In this document: one piece after another, positions 1-9,583 of the stretch
Position numbering within the stretch: the first letter of the stretch is position 1
Layout of the letters: every line of letters starts with the position of its first letter
Origin: Psychroflexus tropicus DSM 15496
GTDB taxonomy: Bacteria; Bacteroidota; Bacteroidia; Flavobacteriales; Flavobacteriaceae
Assembly: GCF_000378765.1 (NCBI RefSeq)
Contig: NZ_KB905343.1
Location: 603,218-667,217 of the forward strand
Length of the DNA stretch: 64,000 bases
Direction of reading: 5' to 3'
Translations under genes and position numbers: made by a program
Notes under the pieces: model-generated
Databases searched by the model: none
Told to the model about the DNA's origin: nothing
Seen by the model: only the letters and a program-made list of their open reading frames with translations

Positions 1-1855
1 CAAATGTAAAGTTTGAAGCTACAATCAGATTATTTTCAGTTAGTCTTTCCCTACGTTCAATAAGAGAATTGGCTATTAACTCATCTTCAGAATTCAAATT
101 AATTTCTTGATTATTTATTTGATTAATAAACCCTTGTGTGCCCTCTGGAATAATTAAATTCAATTCCCCTTGTTCATTTTCTGCAAGAAAGTTGGGGTTG
201 ACCTGATTTATGTTATTTCTTGAAATTTGATTTAATTCTGAATAGGAGTTTCTAAAAACATTGAAAAAGTTGGCTGCGTTTAAATTATTGACAAACTGAA
301 CATTCATCAAGTCAAACTGATAAGAAGTTCTGTCTTTAGGTTTCCAGCGATAGCCAAAGGTCGCATTTAGATTTCTCCTATCCAGTCCTATATTTTGCTG
401 GGTGCTAAAACCCACACTCGCTGTGGTAAAGGGTGACATTGTATTTTTAATCAGTTGCTTAGTATTAAGCGGAAAAATAATTCTTGGAAAATTCAATCTT
501 AAATCTGCTCCATACTCTAAGATATCCAGGAACTGGTCTTCAGAGTTACCTAAGTCTCTAGAAGCTCCAAAATTCCCTCTTCCAGAGAGCTCTAAAGTTT
601 CAGCTCCTCTAAAAATATTTCTAGCCAATAAGGACGTATTAAATCCAATACCAAACTGTTGAATATTACTTTGGCTGACGTCTACACTAAAATTAGTGGA
701 AAATCTTTCTTTAGGAGTCAATAATACATTTGCTATTAATCCCGTGCCTGTGGAGTCTCTAGGATCTTCCTGATACAAAATATTAGGATATTTAAATATT
801 CTGGTTTCCGATATCCTATTGTTGGTTCTAGCTCTGTCTATGTCTCGGTACACGCTATCTTTTTTGATAAAGATGAAATCAGATAGAACCTTTGGGTTTA
901 ACTTTAAATTTCCAAATGAGTAGATGGTAGTATTCTTGTAAACTACAGAGTCTAAAACTTTAGTCGTTTTGCCGTCATAATCTGAAAACACATTCACGCC
1001 ACTTATTCTATGAACTTTAAACGGAACTGATGCTGTAGTGTCTCTCACTTCGATAAGTCGATCTGTAATATTAAGGTCTAAATTTATTTTATAATCATTA
1101 TCAAGAGTATCTGCGTAGTAGGAAATGTATTCTTTCTCAAAATGATACAGCCCGTGATTTCTGAAATAATTGGTAATAAAATCCCTGTCTGCATTAAATT
1201 CTTCTGTATTGTAGGGCTTGCCAATTTTTACCTGATTATTTTTTTTAATGATTTGGTATAAAGAATCAGCAGCTTTAGATTCAATGTTTTCTGAAAGACT
1301 ATCAATGATGTATTGCTTTCCAGGGGTTATTTTGTAATCTATGTCTATAGTTTTTGCAATACTGTCGCTAGTTGTATCGTAGGAGGCTTCCGCATTAAAC
1401 CACCCATGATTCCAATACCAAGACTCTAGTTTTTCTAATGAATTTTCTGTCCTGCTTTTATCAAATAGGCTGGGTTCTTCCCCTGTTTTTTTAATTGTGT
1501 TGTTGAGCCCAATCCAAGATTTTTTTAGTTTGATGACCTGGCGTTTGGAAAGCAACGAAACCAGTCTGTCTGGGCGTTTATCTTTTTTTTTCACCCAGTT
1601 GATAAATCGTCTTTCAGGGTTGAGCTGGGCAAGATTGTAAATTTGAAGCTTTAGAGGATAGCCCAAAATTTTTGTATTGGTTTCCTGAGCAAGTTGCCTG
1701 TAAAGTTCTCTGTTTTTTACAACACTATCTTGACTGAATATAGTTTGATTGGTGATTAAGAGCTGATCATCCTTCAATTTTCTAGTGACATCACATGAGA
1801 AAAACAGTTGAATAAATAAAAGAATAAATAGTAGCTTTGTGAGTCCGTTATTCAA
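1..1855 (-). CDS. BamA/TamA-family outer membrane protein, 3' end cut by window
   Basis: Translating the minus strand gives one open frame of about 618 codons from a TTG at 1855 to the window edge, so the last barrel strands are missing. The N-terminus is a hydrophobic stretch ending in FFSC (Cys about residue 21), a lipoprotein-type signal. POTRA-like repeats of the beta-rich, Lys/Asp-rich kind fill roughly residues 30-370, followed by beta-barrel sequence with alternating aromatic residues. The family inserts or translocates proteins at the outer membrane; the lipoprotein-like start and gene position resemble the TamA-like proteins of flavobacteria. Only 29 bases separate its start from the divergent methyltransferase gene. 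No ATG is available in frame, so the start is uncertain. Family is inferred from overall pattern. Confidence 0.8.
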   Translation of the reverse strand, partial: MNNGLTKLLFILLFIQLFFSCDVTRKLKDDQLLITNQTIFSQDSVVKNRELYRQLAQETNTKILGYPLKLQIYNLAQLNPERRFINWVKKKDKRPDRLVSLLSKRQVIKLKKSWIGLNNTIKKTGEEPSLFDKSRTENSLEKLESWYWNHGWFNAEASYDTTSDSIAKTIDIDYKITPGKQYIIDSLSENIESKAADSLYQIIKKNNQVKIGKPYNTEEFNADRDFITNYFRNHGLYHFEKEYISYYADTLDNDYKINLDLNITDRLIEVRDTTASVPFKVHRISGVNVFSDYDGKTTKVLDSVVYKNTTIYSFGNLKLNPKVLSDFIFIKKDSVYRDIDRARTNNRISETRIFKYPNILYQEDPRDSTGTGLIANVLLTPKERFSTNFSVDVSQSNIQQFGIGFNTSLLARNIFRGAETLELSGRGNFGASRDLGNSEDQFLDILEYGADLRLNFPRIIFPLNTKQLIKNTMSPFTTASVGFSTQQNIGLDRRNLNATFGYRWKPKDRTSYQFDLMNVQFVNNLNAANFFNVFRNSYSELNQISRNNINQVNPNFLAENEQGELNLIIPEGTQGFINQINNQEINLNSEDELIANSLIERRERLTENNLIVASNFTF

Positions 1856-1884
1856 TGTCGCAATAGTTTCTAAAATAAATATAA

Positions 1885-2616
1885 ATGCTCAGCAAAAATC
1901 AAATTAAGCTTATCAAAAGCTTGAACAAAAAGAAACATCGTTTAGAGCATGGTCTCTTTGTTACTGAGGGTGTAAAAGTAATCAAAGAATTTTTAAATAG
2001 TTCATTCCAATTAAAGGCATTATATTCTGTTGCAGACATTTTTTTTATTGAAGAAGGAGAGAGTTTTATAATTTCCGAAAAAGACCTCGGTAAAATTTCT
2101 AACCTCAAAACTCCTCAAACCGCCTTAGCAATATTTGAAATTCCAAATTCACTTAAGGAAATAGATAAAACTCAACTAAGCCTGAGTCTCGATGGCATAA
2201 GAGACCCTGGAAATTTAGGAACTATTATTCGCATGTGTGACTGGTTTGGAATCAAAGACCTTGTCTGTTCTGAAGATACAGTAGATTGTTTTAACCCTAA
2301 GGTTGTCCAGTCTACTATGGGATCCTTGTCTCGCGTCAATATTACTTACACAGACCTACAGGCTTTTCTTTTGGATGATTCTCTTCATGTCTACGGCGCC
2401 TTTATGGAAGGCGATAATGTGTATTCTACCTCTCTTCAAACCAAAGCTTCCACTATTGTGCTAGGCAATGAAGCAAATGGGATAAGGCCAGATGTTTTAC
2501 CACATATAAATCAGAGAATTTCCATTCCCAGTTATGGAAATGCTATGGGGGCGGAAAGTCTTAATGTAGCCATGGCTGGCTCGATACTGTTAAGTGAATT
2601 TAAAAGAAGAGGCTAG
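1885..2616 (+). CDS. TrmH/SpoU-family RNA 2'-O-methyltransferase
   Basis: The 243-residue protein has the three SPOUT signature motifs: DPGNLGTIIR near residue 109 (motif 1), VLGNEANGIRPDV near 192 (motif 2) and ESLNVAMAGSILL near 223 (motif 3, knot-forming). An N-terminal substrate-binding segment of about 90 residues precedes them. Family members transfer a methyl group from S-adenosylmethionine to a ribose 2'-OH in rRNA or tRNA; which RNA is modified here cannot be told from sequence. It lies back-to-back with the TamA-like gene and ends one base before the convergent porT stop. Length is normal for the family. Confidence 0.9.
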   Translation: MLSKNQIKLIKSLNKKKHRLEHGLFVTEGVKVIKEFLNSSFQLKALYSVADIFFIEEGESFIISEKDLGKISNLKTPQTALAIFEIPNSLKEIDKTQLSLSLDGIRDPGNLGTIIRMCDWFGIKDLVCSEDTVDCFNPKVVQSTMGSLSRVNITYTDLQAFLLDDSLHVYGAFMEGDNVYSTSLQTKASTIVLGNEANGIRPDVLPHINQRISIPSYGNAMGAESLNVAMAGSILLSEFKRRG

Positions 2617-2617
2617 T

Positions 2618-3310
2618 TTACTGAAAAGTAAAATTGATAAAAATACCTCTGGTTTTCATAGATTCGATATTAGAAGTCCAAGGGCTATTTGGGTCATCAT
2701 CCCTTACTAATTCATCTCCCATACCAAACACTCCTCTTACAGAAGGCGTAAACTTGAAATAGTCAAAATAAAAATCAATTCCAAATCCTACATCGAGGTA
2801 ATAATTTTGGGTTTTTAAACGGAACTGACCCGCAGAATTGTCCTGAGGATTGTCTTCGTTACTCGATAAATTATGAGATACTGCTGCCCCTCCTACCAGG
2901 AACGGCTTAAAATTATTGATTCGTTTAGAAGAGAACTTAAGGAGCAAAGGAATATAAATATATGAAGAGTTCACATCTCGTATTCTTTCATTCTCTTCGG
3001 TAAAATTTGGAAAGGTGAGGGTTCTATTAGAAAATACAACACCAGGTTCAAGACGGAGATCAAAGTAATCATTCAATCTCAGATTACCCAAAAGTCCAAC
3101 ATTAAAGCTTGGGCTTTTTCCAACGTCTATATCCTCGCCTTGATCTTTATACTTAATTTGAAAATCGTAAGTGTTGAATCCTAAGTAATAGCCCCAAGAC
3201 CATCTTTTTTTATCAAAGTTTTCTTTATTTAAAACTTTCTCTTTACTAAAAAGCTGAGCATGAGCCGAAGTCAATCCAAAAAAGAAAATCAGAATAAAAA
3301 GTAACCTCAT
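2618..3310 (-). CDS. porT: PorT/SprT-type T9SS-associated outer membrane protein
   Basis: 230 residues with a signal peptide (about residues 1-19, ending AHAQ) followed by a small outer-membrane beta-barrel of the PorT family. The mature start with KEKVLNKENFDKKRWSWGYY and the position directly downstream of ubiE match porT/sprT of gliding flavobacteria, where the protein is needed for type IX secretion and motility. That assignment rests on recalled family features and context. The start lies 2 bases after the ubiE stop, so the two are almost certainly co-transcribed. The T9SS cargo proteins elsewhere in this window are consistent with a working secretion system. Confidence 0.8.
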   Translation of the reverse strand: MRLLFILIFFFGLTSAHAQLFSKEKVLNKENFDKKRWSWGYYLGFNTYDFQIKYKDQGEDIDVGKSPSFNVGLLGNLRLNDYFDLRLEPGVVFSNRTLTFPNFTEENERIRDVNSSYIYIPLLLKFSSKRINNFKPFLVGGAAVSHNLSSNEDNPQDNSAGQFRLKTQNYYLDVGFGIDFYFDYFKFTPSVRGVFGMGDELVRDDDPNSPWTSNIESMKTRGIFINFTFQ

Positions 3311-3312
3311 AA

Positions 3313-4044
3313 TTATTTTTTAGAAGCAGAATAAATGGTAGATACCCCAAATGTTTGTGGGTGGTCTTCTACATCTGTAAACCCGATTTTCTTTAAAATA
3401 TTGTTGAATTTTTCACCATATGGAAAAACGGAAGCACTTTCACTTAGATATTTATATGCGCTTTTGTCTTTAGAAAATAATTTACCAATAGTAGGAAGTA
3501 CATAATTAGAATAGACCTTGTAGCCTTGTTTGAAGGGAAACTTCGTAGGCACCGATGTTTCTAAAACAACAAAAATTCCTCCAGGTCTAAGTACTCTATA
3601 AATCTCTGATAATCCTTTATCTAAATCTTCAAAATTACGAACACCAAAAGCTACCGTAATAGCATCGAAAGTGTTGTCTTCGTAAGGTAGATTTTCTGAA
3701 TCTGCCTGAACCATCTCTATGCGTTCCTGCAGTTTTTTATCTGCAATTTTATATTTACCAACCTGAAGCATACCAGCAGAAATATCTAGACCAATGATTT
3801 TCTCAGCGCTAGAATCTGCCATAGCAATCGCTAAATCTCCAGTACCAGTGGCCACATCCAAAATAAATTTCGGCTGTGTTTTTTTAACCATTTCGATGAG
3901 CTTCGTTCTCCATTTCTGGTCAATACCAAAGGAAATGACCCGGTTGAGCCCGTCGTAATTTTCTGAAATATTGTCGAACATTTGTTCAACCTGTTTTTTC
4001 TTTTCAACTTCAGAATCTTTGTAGGGCTTCACATTTTTGCTCAT
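3313..4044 (-). CDS. ubiE: Menaquinone/ubiquinone methyltransferase UbiE/MenG
   Basis: Class I SAM-dependent methyltransferase that methylates demethylmenaquinone, the last step of menaquinone synthesis in this phylum. SAM motif I is DVATGTGDLA (about residue 68 from the chosen start); UbiE signatures VTVAFGVRNF and RVLRPGG follow, and the N-terminus has the family's MFDNISENYDGLNRV box. I start at the ATG at 4044 (MSKNVKPY) rather than the in-frame ATG at 4068, because homologs begin with this lysine-rich segment. About 243 residues is the usual length. It forms a two-gene unit with porT, a conserved flavobacterial arrangement. Confidence 0.93.
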   Translation of the reverse strand: MSKNVKPYKDSEVEKKKQVEQMFDNISENYDGLNRVISFGIDQKWRTKLIEMVKKTQPKFILDVATGTGDLAIAMADSSAEKIIGLDISAGMLQVGKYKIADKKLQERIEMVQADSENLPYEDNTFDAITVAFGVRNFEDLDKGLSEIYRVLRPGGIFVVLETSVPTKFPFKQGYKVYSNYVLPTIGKLFSKDKSAYKYLSESASVFPYGEKFNNILKKIGFTDVEDHPQTFGVSTIYSASKK

Positions 4045-4144
4045 GAAATTTTTTTGGCAAAGATACATCTTCTTTAGAATCCGTCTATTGAATCTGCAAG
4101 CTCTTAGTACTTCTTTTTTAAATTTTTACCTTAATTTTGTCCTC

Positions 4145-5494
4145 ATGAAAATATTAATTGCAGGTGCAGGAGAAGTCGGATTTCATTTGGCAAAGTTATT
4201 CTCCTACGAATCACACGCTATTACGCTGGTGGATGTTGATGAAGATCGTTTAGATTATGCTAACAAACACCTAGATATCAAAATTTTAAATGGTGATGCT
4301 ACTCTTCCAAGCACACTAAAAGAAGCAGGAATAGCTCAAACGGATATGCTTATTGCTGTAACGTCTAACCAGTCCATCAATATTTCGGTATGTGTGTTTG
4401 CTAAACAAATGGGTGCAGGCAGAACAGTAGCACGAGTTTCCAATCAGGAACTTTTAGATGCTGAGGAGATTATTGACATGAAAGCCCTGGGAATTGATGA
4501 AATGATATCCCCGGAGTCTTTGGCAGCTAATGAAGTAAAAATGCTACTCAATCAATCTGCCTTTACCGATACCTTTAAATTTGACGATGGAGCCTTAACG
4601 ATGATGGGATTAACCCTGAGATCCAAAGCTCCATTTATAGGAAATACAGTACAGGAAGCTGCAGATATTTTTCCTGGATTGCATTTTGTACCTATCGCTC
4701 TACAGCGGTATGGTACCCAACTTACAATAATACCTAGAGGCGATACTGAATTTAAGAGGGGAGACAGGGTATATTTCATTACCGATTCTGAAGGAGTTGA
4801 GGAACTTTATAAATTGACTGGAGCAGAGAAGAGGTCAATTAAAAAAGTAATGGTACTTGGAGGCAGTAATATTGGAAGAACTTTAGCAAAAGATCTGTGT
4901 AAAGAGAATTTTGCAGTGAAAGTGATTGAGAAAGATCACAGGAAAGCTCTAGACTTAGCTAATACCTTACCCAATGCGTTAGTGATTAATGCAGATGGTA
5001 GAAACGTTGAAATCCTTAAAGAGGAAAGCATTGGTAAGATGGACGCTTTTGTGGCTGTCACAGAAGATTCAGAAACCAATATTATAACGTGTCTAGTGGC
5101 CAACTCTAAAGGAGTAAGAAAAACTATTGCTCTAGTAGAAAATATGGATTACTTTCAATTAAGCCATTCCATCGGAATACATTCGCTTGTTAATAAAAAA
5201 TTATTGGCTGCAAATAGTATTTTCAGGTACTTAAGGAAAGGTGAAGTAATTGCAATGACCAAATTAAATAACATGAATGCAGAGTTGCTTGAATTTGTTG
5301 TGAAAGCAGATTCTAAGGTGACTAATAGCAAAATCGTGGATATAAATTTCCCCAGAACCGCAGTAGTTGGCGGAGTAATAAGAGATGGAAAAGGAATAAT
5401 TGCCCTTGGAGATTTCAAAATTAGGGAAGGAGATAGAATTGTGGTTTGTACCCTACCCAAATCTATTAAAAGTGTAGAAAATTTATTCTGTTAA
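4145..5494 (+). CDS. trkA: Trk potassium uptake NAD-binding subunit TrkA
   Basis: Cytoplasmic regulatory subunit of the Trk K+ uptake system. 449 residues hold two tandem RCK units, each with a Rossmann NAD-binding start (MKILIAGAGEVGFHLAK at 1 and KKVMVLGGSNIGRTLAK near 233) followed by a TrkA-C domain. The ATG at 4145 is chosen because it begins the first Rossmann strand; the frame is open 36 codons further upstream but that part has no family character. A TAATTTTG at 4132-4139 matches the Bacteroidota -7 element, leaving a very short leader. The stop is followed one base later by the trkH start, so the two are an operon. Confidence 0.95.
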   Translation: MKILIAGAGEVGFHLAKLFSYESHAITLVDVDEDRLDYANKHLDIKILNGDATLPSTLKEAGIAQTDMLIAVTSNQSINISVCVFAKQMGAGRTVARVSNQELLDAEEIIDMKALGIDEMISPESLAANEVKMLLNQSAFTDTFKFDDGALTMMGLTLRSKAPFIGNTVQEAADIFPGLHFVPIALQRYGTQLTIIPRGDTEFKRGDRVYFITDSEGVEELYKLTGAEKRSIKKVMVLGGSNIGRTLAKDLCKENFAVKVIEKDHRKALDLANTLPNALVINADGRNVEILKEESIGKMDAFVAVTEDSETNIITCLVANSKGVRKTIALVENMDYFQLSHSIGIHSLVNKKLLAANSIFRYLRKGEVIAMTKLNNMNAELLEFVVKADSKVTNSKIVDINFPRTAVVGGVIRDGKGIIALGDFKIREGDRIVVCTLPKSIKSVENLFC

Positions 5495-5495
5495 G

Positions 5496-6992
5496 GTGTC
5501 AAACTTGAATCTTAAAATCGTTGCCCACATCATGGGTGTCCTTCTTGTTTTTAATGGAGGATTTATGATAGTTCCATCGATCTATAGTTGGATTAATGGA
5601 GAAACAGTGGCCTTGGATATTGCGGTCTCTGCACTAGTCTCCATTTTTATAGGGCTTTCAGCTATGTTCTTTACAAGATTTCATGATAAAGATATTTCTC
5701 AAAAAGAGGGATACCTTATCGTTACCTTAGGTTGGGTAGTGATGGTGCTCAGCGGTATGTTACCTTATTTAATTTCAGGAGAAATTAAAGGTCTCGTCAA
5801 TTGCTTTTTTGAAACTATGTCTGGTTACACAACAACCGGAGCTTCAATTGTTAATGATATCGAATCCCTATCGGAAGGTATTCTACTTTGGAGAAGTTTT
5901 ACACATTGGATAGGGGGTATGGGGATTATTGTCCTTGCGGTAGCCATTTTACCATTATTTGGGATTGGAGGTATGCAGTTATTTTCGGCAGAGTCTCCAG
6001 GTCCAAGTGCAGATAAAGTGAAACCCAAGATAGCAGATACAGCCAAACGCCTATGGTTAATTTATTTTGGGTATACCGTTTCAGAAACCATTTTATTAAA
6101 AGTAGCAGGTATGAATTGGTTTGATGCTACAAATCATGCCTTAAGTACTCTGTCTACTGGAGGATTTTCTACTAAAAACGCAAGTTTAGCTTACTGGAAT
6201 GATTCTCCTTTTATTCAATACATCATCATTCTGTTTATGTTTCTGGCAGGGACTAATTTTGTAGTGAGCTATTTCGCGTTTAAAGGTAAAATCCAAAATG
6301 TGCTTCGAAATGAAGAGTTTAAATGGTTTTTCTTTTTTATCGCTGGATTTACAGCTATCACCTCATTATCTATTTATTTTCTAGCAGACACCAGCTTAGC
6401 TACCATAGATTATCCTATGGTCTTAGGAGAAGCTGAAAGTGCATTTAGACATGGAATATTTCAGGTTTTAGCAATTATTACGACTACAGGCTTTGTTACT
6501 GCAGATTATACGCTCTGGACTCCACTACTTACGGTTTTGTTTTTTGGATTGTTTTTTCTTGGAGGTTCTGCGGGATCAACCTCGGGAGGGGTTAAGGTCA
6601 TAAGACATATAATCATGATCAAAAATGGCTTCCAGGAATTCAGAAGGATTCTACATCCTAATGCTGTTTTACCTGTGCGTTATAAAGGCTCTTCTGTAGA
6701 TCAAAAAATTGTATATAATATTCTGGGTTTTTTCATATTTTATGCCTTATCCTTTATTTTGGGAGCTGTAGTTTTTGCGGGAACCGGATTAGATTTCGAA
6801 ACTGCTATTGGAGCCTCAGCATCTTCACTTGGTAACGTTGGTCCTGCTTTTGGGCAATTAAGTCCAGTTGACAATTTTGCATCTCTTACCACCTTTGGTA
6901 AATATTGGAGTTCATTTCTAATGCTTATAGGGAGATTGGAACTCTTTACAGTATTGATCCTGTTTACTCCTTATTTTTGGAAAAACACATAA
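5496..6992 (+). CDS. trkH: Trk potassium transporter membrane subunit TrkH
   Basis: 498-residue polytopic membrane protein with the four pore-loop (P-loop/M2) repeats of the TrkH/KtrB superfamily. Selectivity-filter segments are visible as TTTGAS, STGGFST, TTTGFVT and the degenerate ASLGNVGPAFG. It moves K+ across the inner membrane together with TrkA, whose gene ends one base before this GTG start. A GTG start is required because the first in-frame ATG would remove most of the first membrane helix. Transcription ends at the strong hairpin just downstream. Confidence 0.95.
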   Translation: MSNLNLKIVAHIMGVLLVFNGGFMIVPSIYSWINGETVALDIAVSALVSIFIGLSAMFFTRFHDKDISQKEGYLIVTLGWVVMVLSGMLPYLISGEIKGLVNCFFETMSGYTTTGASIVNDIESLSEGILLWRSFTHWIGGMGIIVLAVAILPLFGIGGMQLFSAESPGPSADKVKPKIADTAKRLWLIYFGYTVSETILLKVAGMNWFDATNHALSTLSTGGFSTKNASLAYWNDSPFIQYIIILFMFLAGTNFVVSYFAFKGKIQNVLRNEEFKWFFFFIAGFTAITSLSIYFLADTSLATIDYPMVLGEAESAFRHGIFQVLAIITTTGFVTADYTLWTPLLTVLFFGLFFLGGSAGSTSGGVKVIRHIIMIKNGFQEFRRILHPNAVLPVRYKGSSVDQKIVYNILGFFIFYALSFILGAVVFAGTGLDFETAIGASASSLGNVGPAFGQLSPVDNFASLTTFGKYWSSFLMLIGRLELFTVLILFTPYFWKNT

Positions 6993-6993
6993 A

Positions 6994-7022
6994 AAAACCG
7001 ACAACTTAATATTGCCGGTTTT
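6994..7022. terminator. Bidirectional intrinsic terminator between trkH and a convergent gene
   Basis: Hairpin with arms AAAACCG-a-CAA and TTG-c-CGGTTTT around a short AT-rich loop, with A-runs on one side and T-runs on the other. It lies between the convergent ends of trkH (6992) and the minus-strand gene ending at 7043, so it can terminate both. Confidence 0.85.
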
Positions 7023-7042
7023 TTTACATTGAAGTTATGTCT

Positions 7043-8503
7043 TTAAAGTCCTATTTTTTCGGGAGTTCTTTTATATTCTCTTTTAAATAAATTTTGTTCC
7101 TGAATCATTCGTGCAGTTTTATCTGGTACTGCATCCTGCCAACCATCTTCTCCGTTAGAAATCTTTTGTAAAATATCTCTCGAAAAGTAGCCTAAGATAT
7201 CTTCTTCAAAATTCTTGATATCGACTACTCTTCCATTATACTTAAAGAATTTATATAACTCCTTCATTCGCGGGTGAACTTTCAGATTATCACTATCCGT
7301 GATTTTGCCTGTTTGCGGATCTTTATATGGATACAAATAAACTCTTAAATCTTTAAAGAATAATTTTCCAAAGGCTTCCAATATACCACCGCTTAAGTGT
7401 CTGTAATATTTTTCATCAAACACATCGATGAGGTTGTTGACACCCATAGCGAGTCCCATTCTTTCTTTAGTGTAATTTGAAAAATATTCAACCAGTTTGT
7501 AATATTCCTGGAAATTAGAAATCATTACTGTATGACCTAAAGCACAAAGCAATTTTGCTCTGTCCATAAAATCCTCTTCGTTGATTTCTCCTTCAGCTCT
7601 CAAGTTGGAAAGCGTAATTTCAAAAACAGGCTGTATGTTTTCTTTCTTAACCTTCTTTTCCTTTTCAAAAAGCTCTAAAGCCGTGTGATAAATATCCATA
7701 TTTACCTTTGTCACAGGCCTGAAACTACCTCTCATGGCCAGGATATTTTTTTTGTAAAGCGCTTTAGCAGGAAGAATATTATTTCCATCTGGTGCAAACA
7801 TGACGGCCTCGGTCATTCCGTTTTTCACCAGCTGAAGACTCATTAATCTATTATCGACTTCTTCAAAATCAGGACCCGAAAAGTTGATAGTATCAATTTC
7901 GATTTGATCTTTATGAAGGTGATCGTAAAGTTCGTTGAGAATTTGCTTAGGATTATTATGAGCATAATAGGCCGCATAAATAAGGTTTGTCCCTAGTATT
8001 CCTAATGTATTTTGCTGCAATCTGGCGTCGTTTTCTTTAAAGCGAATGTGCAGAACAATTTTGTTGTATTCTGATTTGGGTTTAAGTTGATATTTGATTC
8101 CTACCCAGCCATGCCCTTTGTAACGCTTTGCAAAATCTATGGTAGCGACTGTATTCGCATAGGTAAAAAAGAGCTTATTTGGGTGCTTGCTTCTTTGGAT
8201 GCGTTCTTCAATTAACTGAGTCTCATGATCCAGCATTTTCTTTAATCTGCTTTCTGTCACATAACGCTTATCATCTTCAACACCGTAAATAGCATCACTA
8301 AAATCTTTATCGTAGGCACTCATGGTTTTAGCAATCGTACCAGAAGAACCACCTGCCCTAAAGAAATTTCTAACGGTTTCTTGTCCGGCCCCAATTTCTG
8401 CAAACGTTCCGTAAATATTTTCGTTAAGGTTTATTCTTAATGCTTTGTCTTTGATGGAAGGTGCACTTTCAAAATCTTTGTCACCCATAATTGTTATAGA
8501 CAT
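7043..8503 (-). CDS. Conserved Bacteroidota protein of unknown function (486 aa)
   Basis: I recognise this only as a long soluble protein conserved in Bacteroidota; public annotations of such proteins vary and I would not trust them. It has no signal peptide, no membrane segment and no clear catalytic signature. I looked for the HxGH motif of nucleotidylyltransferases and did not find it. The N-terminus holds NENIYGTFAEIGAGQETVRNFF and GGSSGTIAKTMSAYDK-type segments, the middle has a SNLRAEGEINEEDF stretch, and the C-terminus is Arg/Lys-rich. Start could be the first ATG (8503) or MGDKDFE 15 bases downstream. Monocistronic, convergent to trkH. Codon use is like its neighbours. Confidence 0.8.
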   Translation of the reverse strand: MSITIMGDKDFESAPSIKDKALRINLNENIYGTFAEIGAGQETVRNFFRAGGSSGTIAKTMSAYDKDFSDAIYGVEDDKRYVTESRLKKMLDHETQLIEERIQRSKHPNKLFFTYANTVATIDFAKRYKGHGWVGIKYQLKPKSEYNKIVLHIRFKENDARLQQNTLGILGTNLIYAAYYAHNNPKQILNELYDHLHKDQIEIDTINFSGPDFEEVDNRLMSLQLVKNGMTEAVMFAPDGNNILPAKALYKKNILAMRGSFRPVTKVNMDIYHTALELFEKEKKVKKENIQPVFEITLSNLRAEGEINEEDFMDRAKLLCALGHTVMISNFQEYYKLVEYFSNYTKERMGLAMGVNNLIDVFDEKYYRHLSGGILEAFGKLFFKDLRVYLYPYKDPQTGKITDSDNLKVHPRMKELYKFFKYNGRVVDIKNFEEDILGYFSRDILQKISNGEDGWQDAVPDKTARMIQEQNLFKREYKRTPEKIGL

Positions 8504-8596
8504 ATGCTAATGTTTTAGTAAGTCTTAAATAGAAATTAAACTTATAACAAATGTAATTAATACTCTTAGCTTAAGGAAAAAAAACAATAGTTTTGT

Positions 8597-9373
8597 ATGA
8601 AAAATAACGTTTTGAAGGTAACATTTTTAGGCACAGGAACATCTCAGGGAATACCGATAATTGGAAGTGATCATCCAGTTTGTTTAAGTGATAACCCCAA
8701 AGATAAGCGCCTACGAGTATCAGCACTTTTAGAATGGGAAGATTATACCTACGTGATCGATTGTGGCCCCGACTTTAGGCAGCAGATGTTGGCAAATAAC
8801 GTAAAAAAAATCGATGGGATTGTCTATACCCACGAGCATAATGATCATGTGATTGGATTAGATGATATTAGACCGTTCTACTTTAGGCAGGGTAACATCT
8901 CCATCTATTGTCATGAGCGCGTTTTAAAGAACCTGAAACACAGATTTCAATATGTGTTTGAAACTGAAAACAAGTATCCTGGGGCTCCCACTTTAGATAC
9001 TCATATCATCAACGACGACCCATTTACACTAGGAAATAAAAAAGTGATCCCAATGAATGTTTATCATCCAGAGTTACAGGTGTATGGGTTTAGGTTTGGG
9101 GATTTTGCCTACGTGACCGATGCTAAAATTATACCACAGAAAGAGTTAGATAAACTTAAAGGTGTTAAGACTTTAGTTCTAAATGCCTTAAGAAAGGAAG
9201 AGCATATTTCTCACCTTAATCTTGAGCAAGCTATCGATGTGGTTAACTATTTAAAGCCCGAAAAAGCATATTTTACACATCTTAGTCATCATATGGGATT
9301 TCATGATGAGGTAGAAAAAGAATTACCCGAAGGCATACATCTAGCTTACGATAACCTTCAAATAGAAGTCTAA
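8597..9373 (+). CDS. Metallo-beta-lactamase-fold hydrolase, PhnP-like
   Basis: 258 residues with the MBL-fold metal site HEHNDH (about residues 79-84), an early GTGTSQGIP loop typical of the PhnP/lipB-associated subgroup, and later metal-site residues in TDAK (aspartate) and SHHMGFH (histidines). Such enzymes are cytoplasmic phosphodiesterases; the substrate here is unknown. TAGTTTTG at 8588-8595 matches the -7 promoter element and almost touches the ATG, suggesting a leaderless or very short-leader transcript. The last A of its stop is the first base of the next small gene. Confidence 0.9.
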   Translation: MKNNVLKVTFLGTGTSQGIPIIGSDHPVCLSDNPKDKRLRVSALLEWEDYTYVIDCGPDFRQQMLANNVKKIDGIVYTHEHNDHVIGLDDIRPFYFRQGNISIYCHERVLKNLKHRFQYVFETENKYPGAPTLDTHIINDDPFTLGNKKVIPMNVYHPELQVYGFRFGDFAYVTDAKIIPQKELDKLKGVKTLVLNALRKEEHISHLNLEQAIDVVNYLKPEKAYFTHLSHHMGFHDEVEKELPEGIHLAYDNLQIEV

Positions 9374-9522
9374 TGGCAAAAAACATCTACTTATACCTTT
9401 TCGTCTTATCTGCATTATTAGCTGTATTTATTTATTACAACAGCACGCGAATTATTCAGGATCAGGAAAATACCATCAGAGAGCTAAAAGCTAAAATTGA
9501 GAAACTGGAGGCTAAAAAATAA
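9373..9522 (+). CDS. Small single-pass membrane protein (49 aa)
   Basis: Short gene starting on the last base of the preceding stop (TAATG overlap), which argues for translational coupling and a real gene. The 49 residues are one hydrophobic helix (about residues 5-22) followed by a charged heptad-like tail ending KAKIEKLEAKK, a short coiled coil likely on the cytoplasmic side. Not assigned to a family. It may anchor or partner the MBL-fold protein, but that is inference from coupling only. Confidence 0.65.
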   Translation: MAKNIYLYLFVLSALLAVFIYYNSTRIIQDQENTIRELKAKIEKLEAKK

Positions 9523-9583
9523 ATTTTTCATAATTCAGGCGGTATTGTATTTCATTTTAAGAAATTAGTAAAAAATTTTAAAA

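Noticed and set aside
402-662. Plus-strand frame at 402-662 as a gene
   Set aside because: It lies antisense inside the TamA-like gene, whose long frame shows clear family character.
7043-8503. Naming this gene nicotinate-nucleotide adenylyltransferase
   Set aside because: The HxGH and ISSTxxR motifs of that family are absent and the protein is more than twice the usual length.
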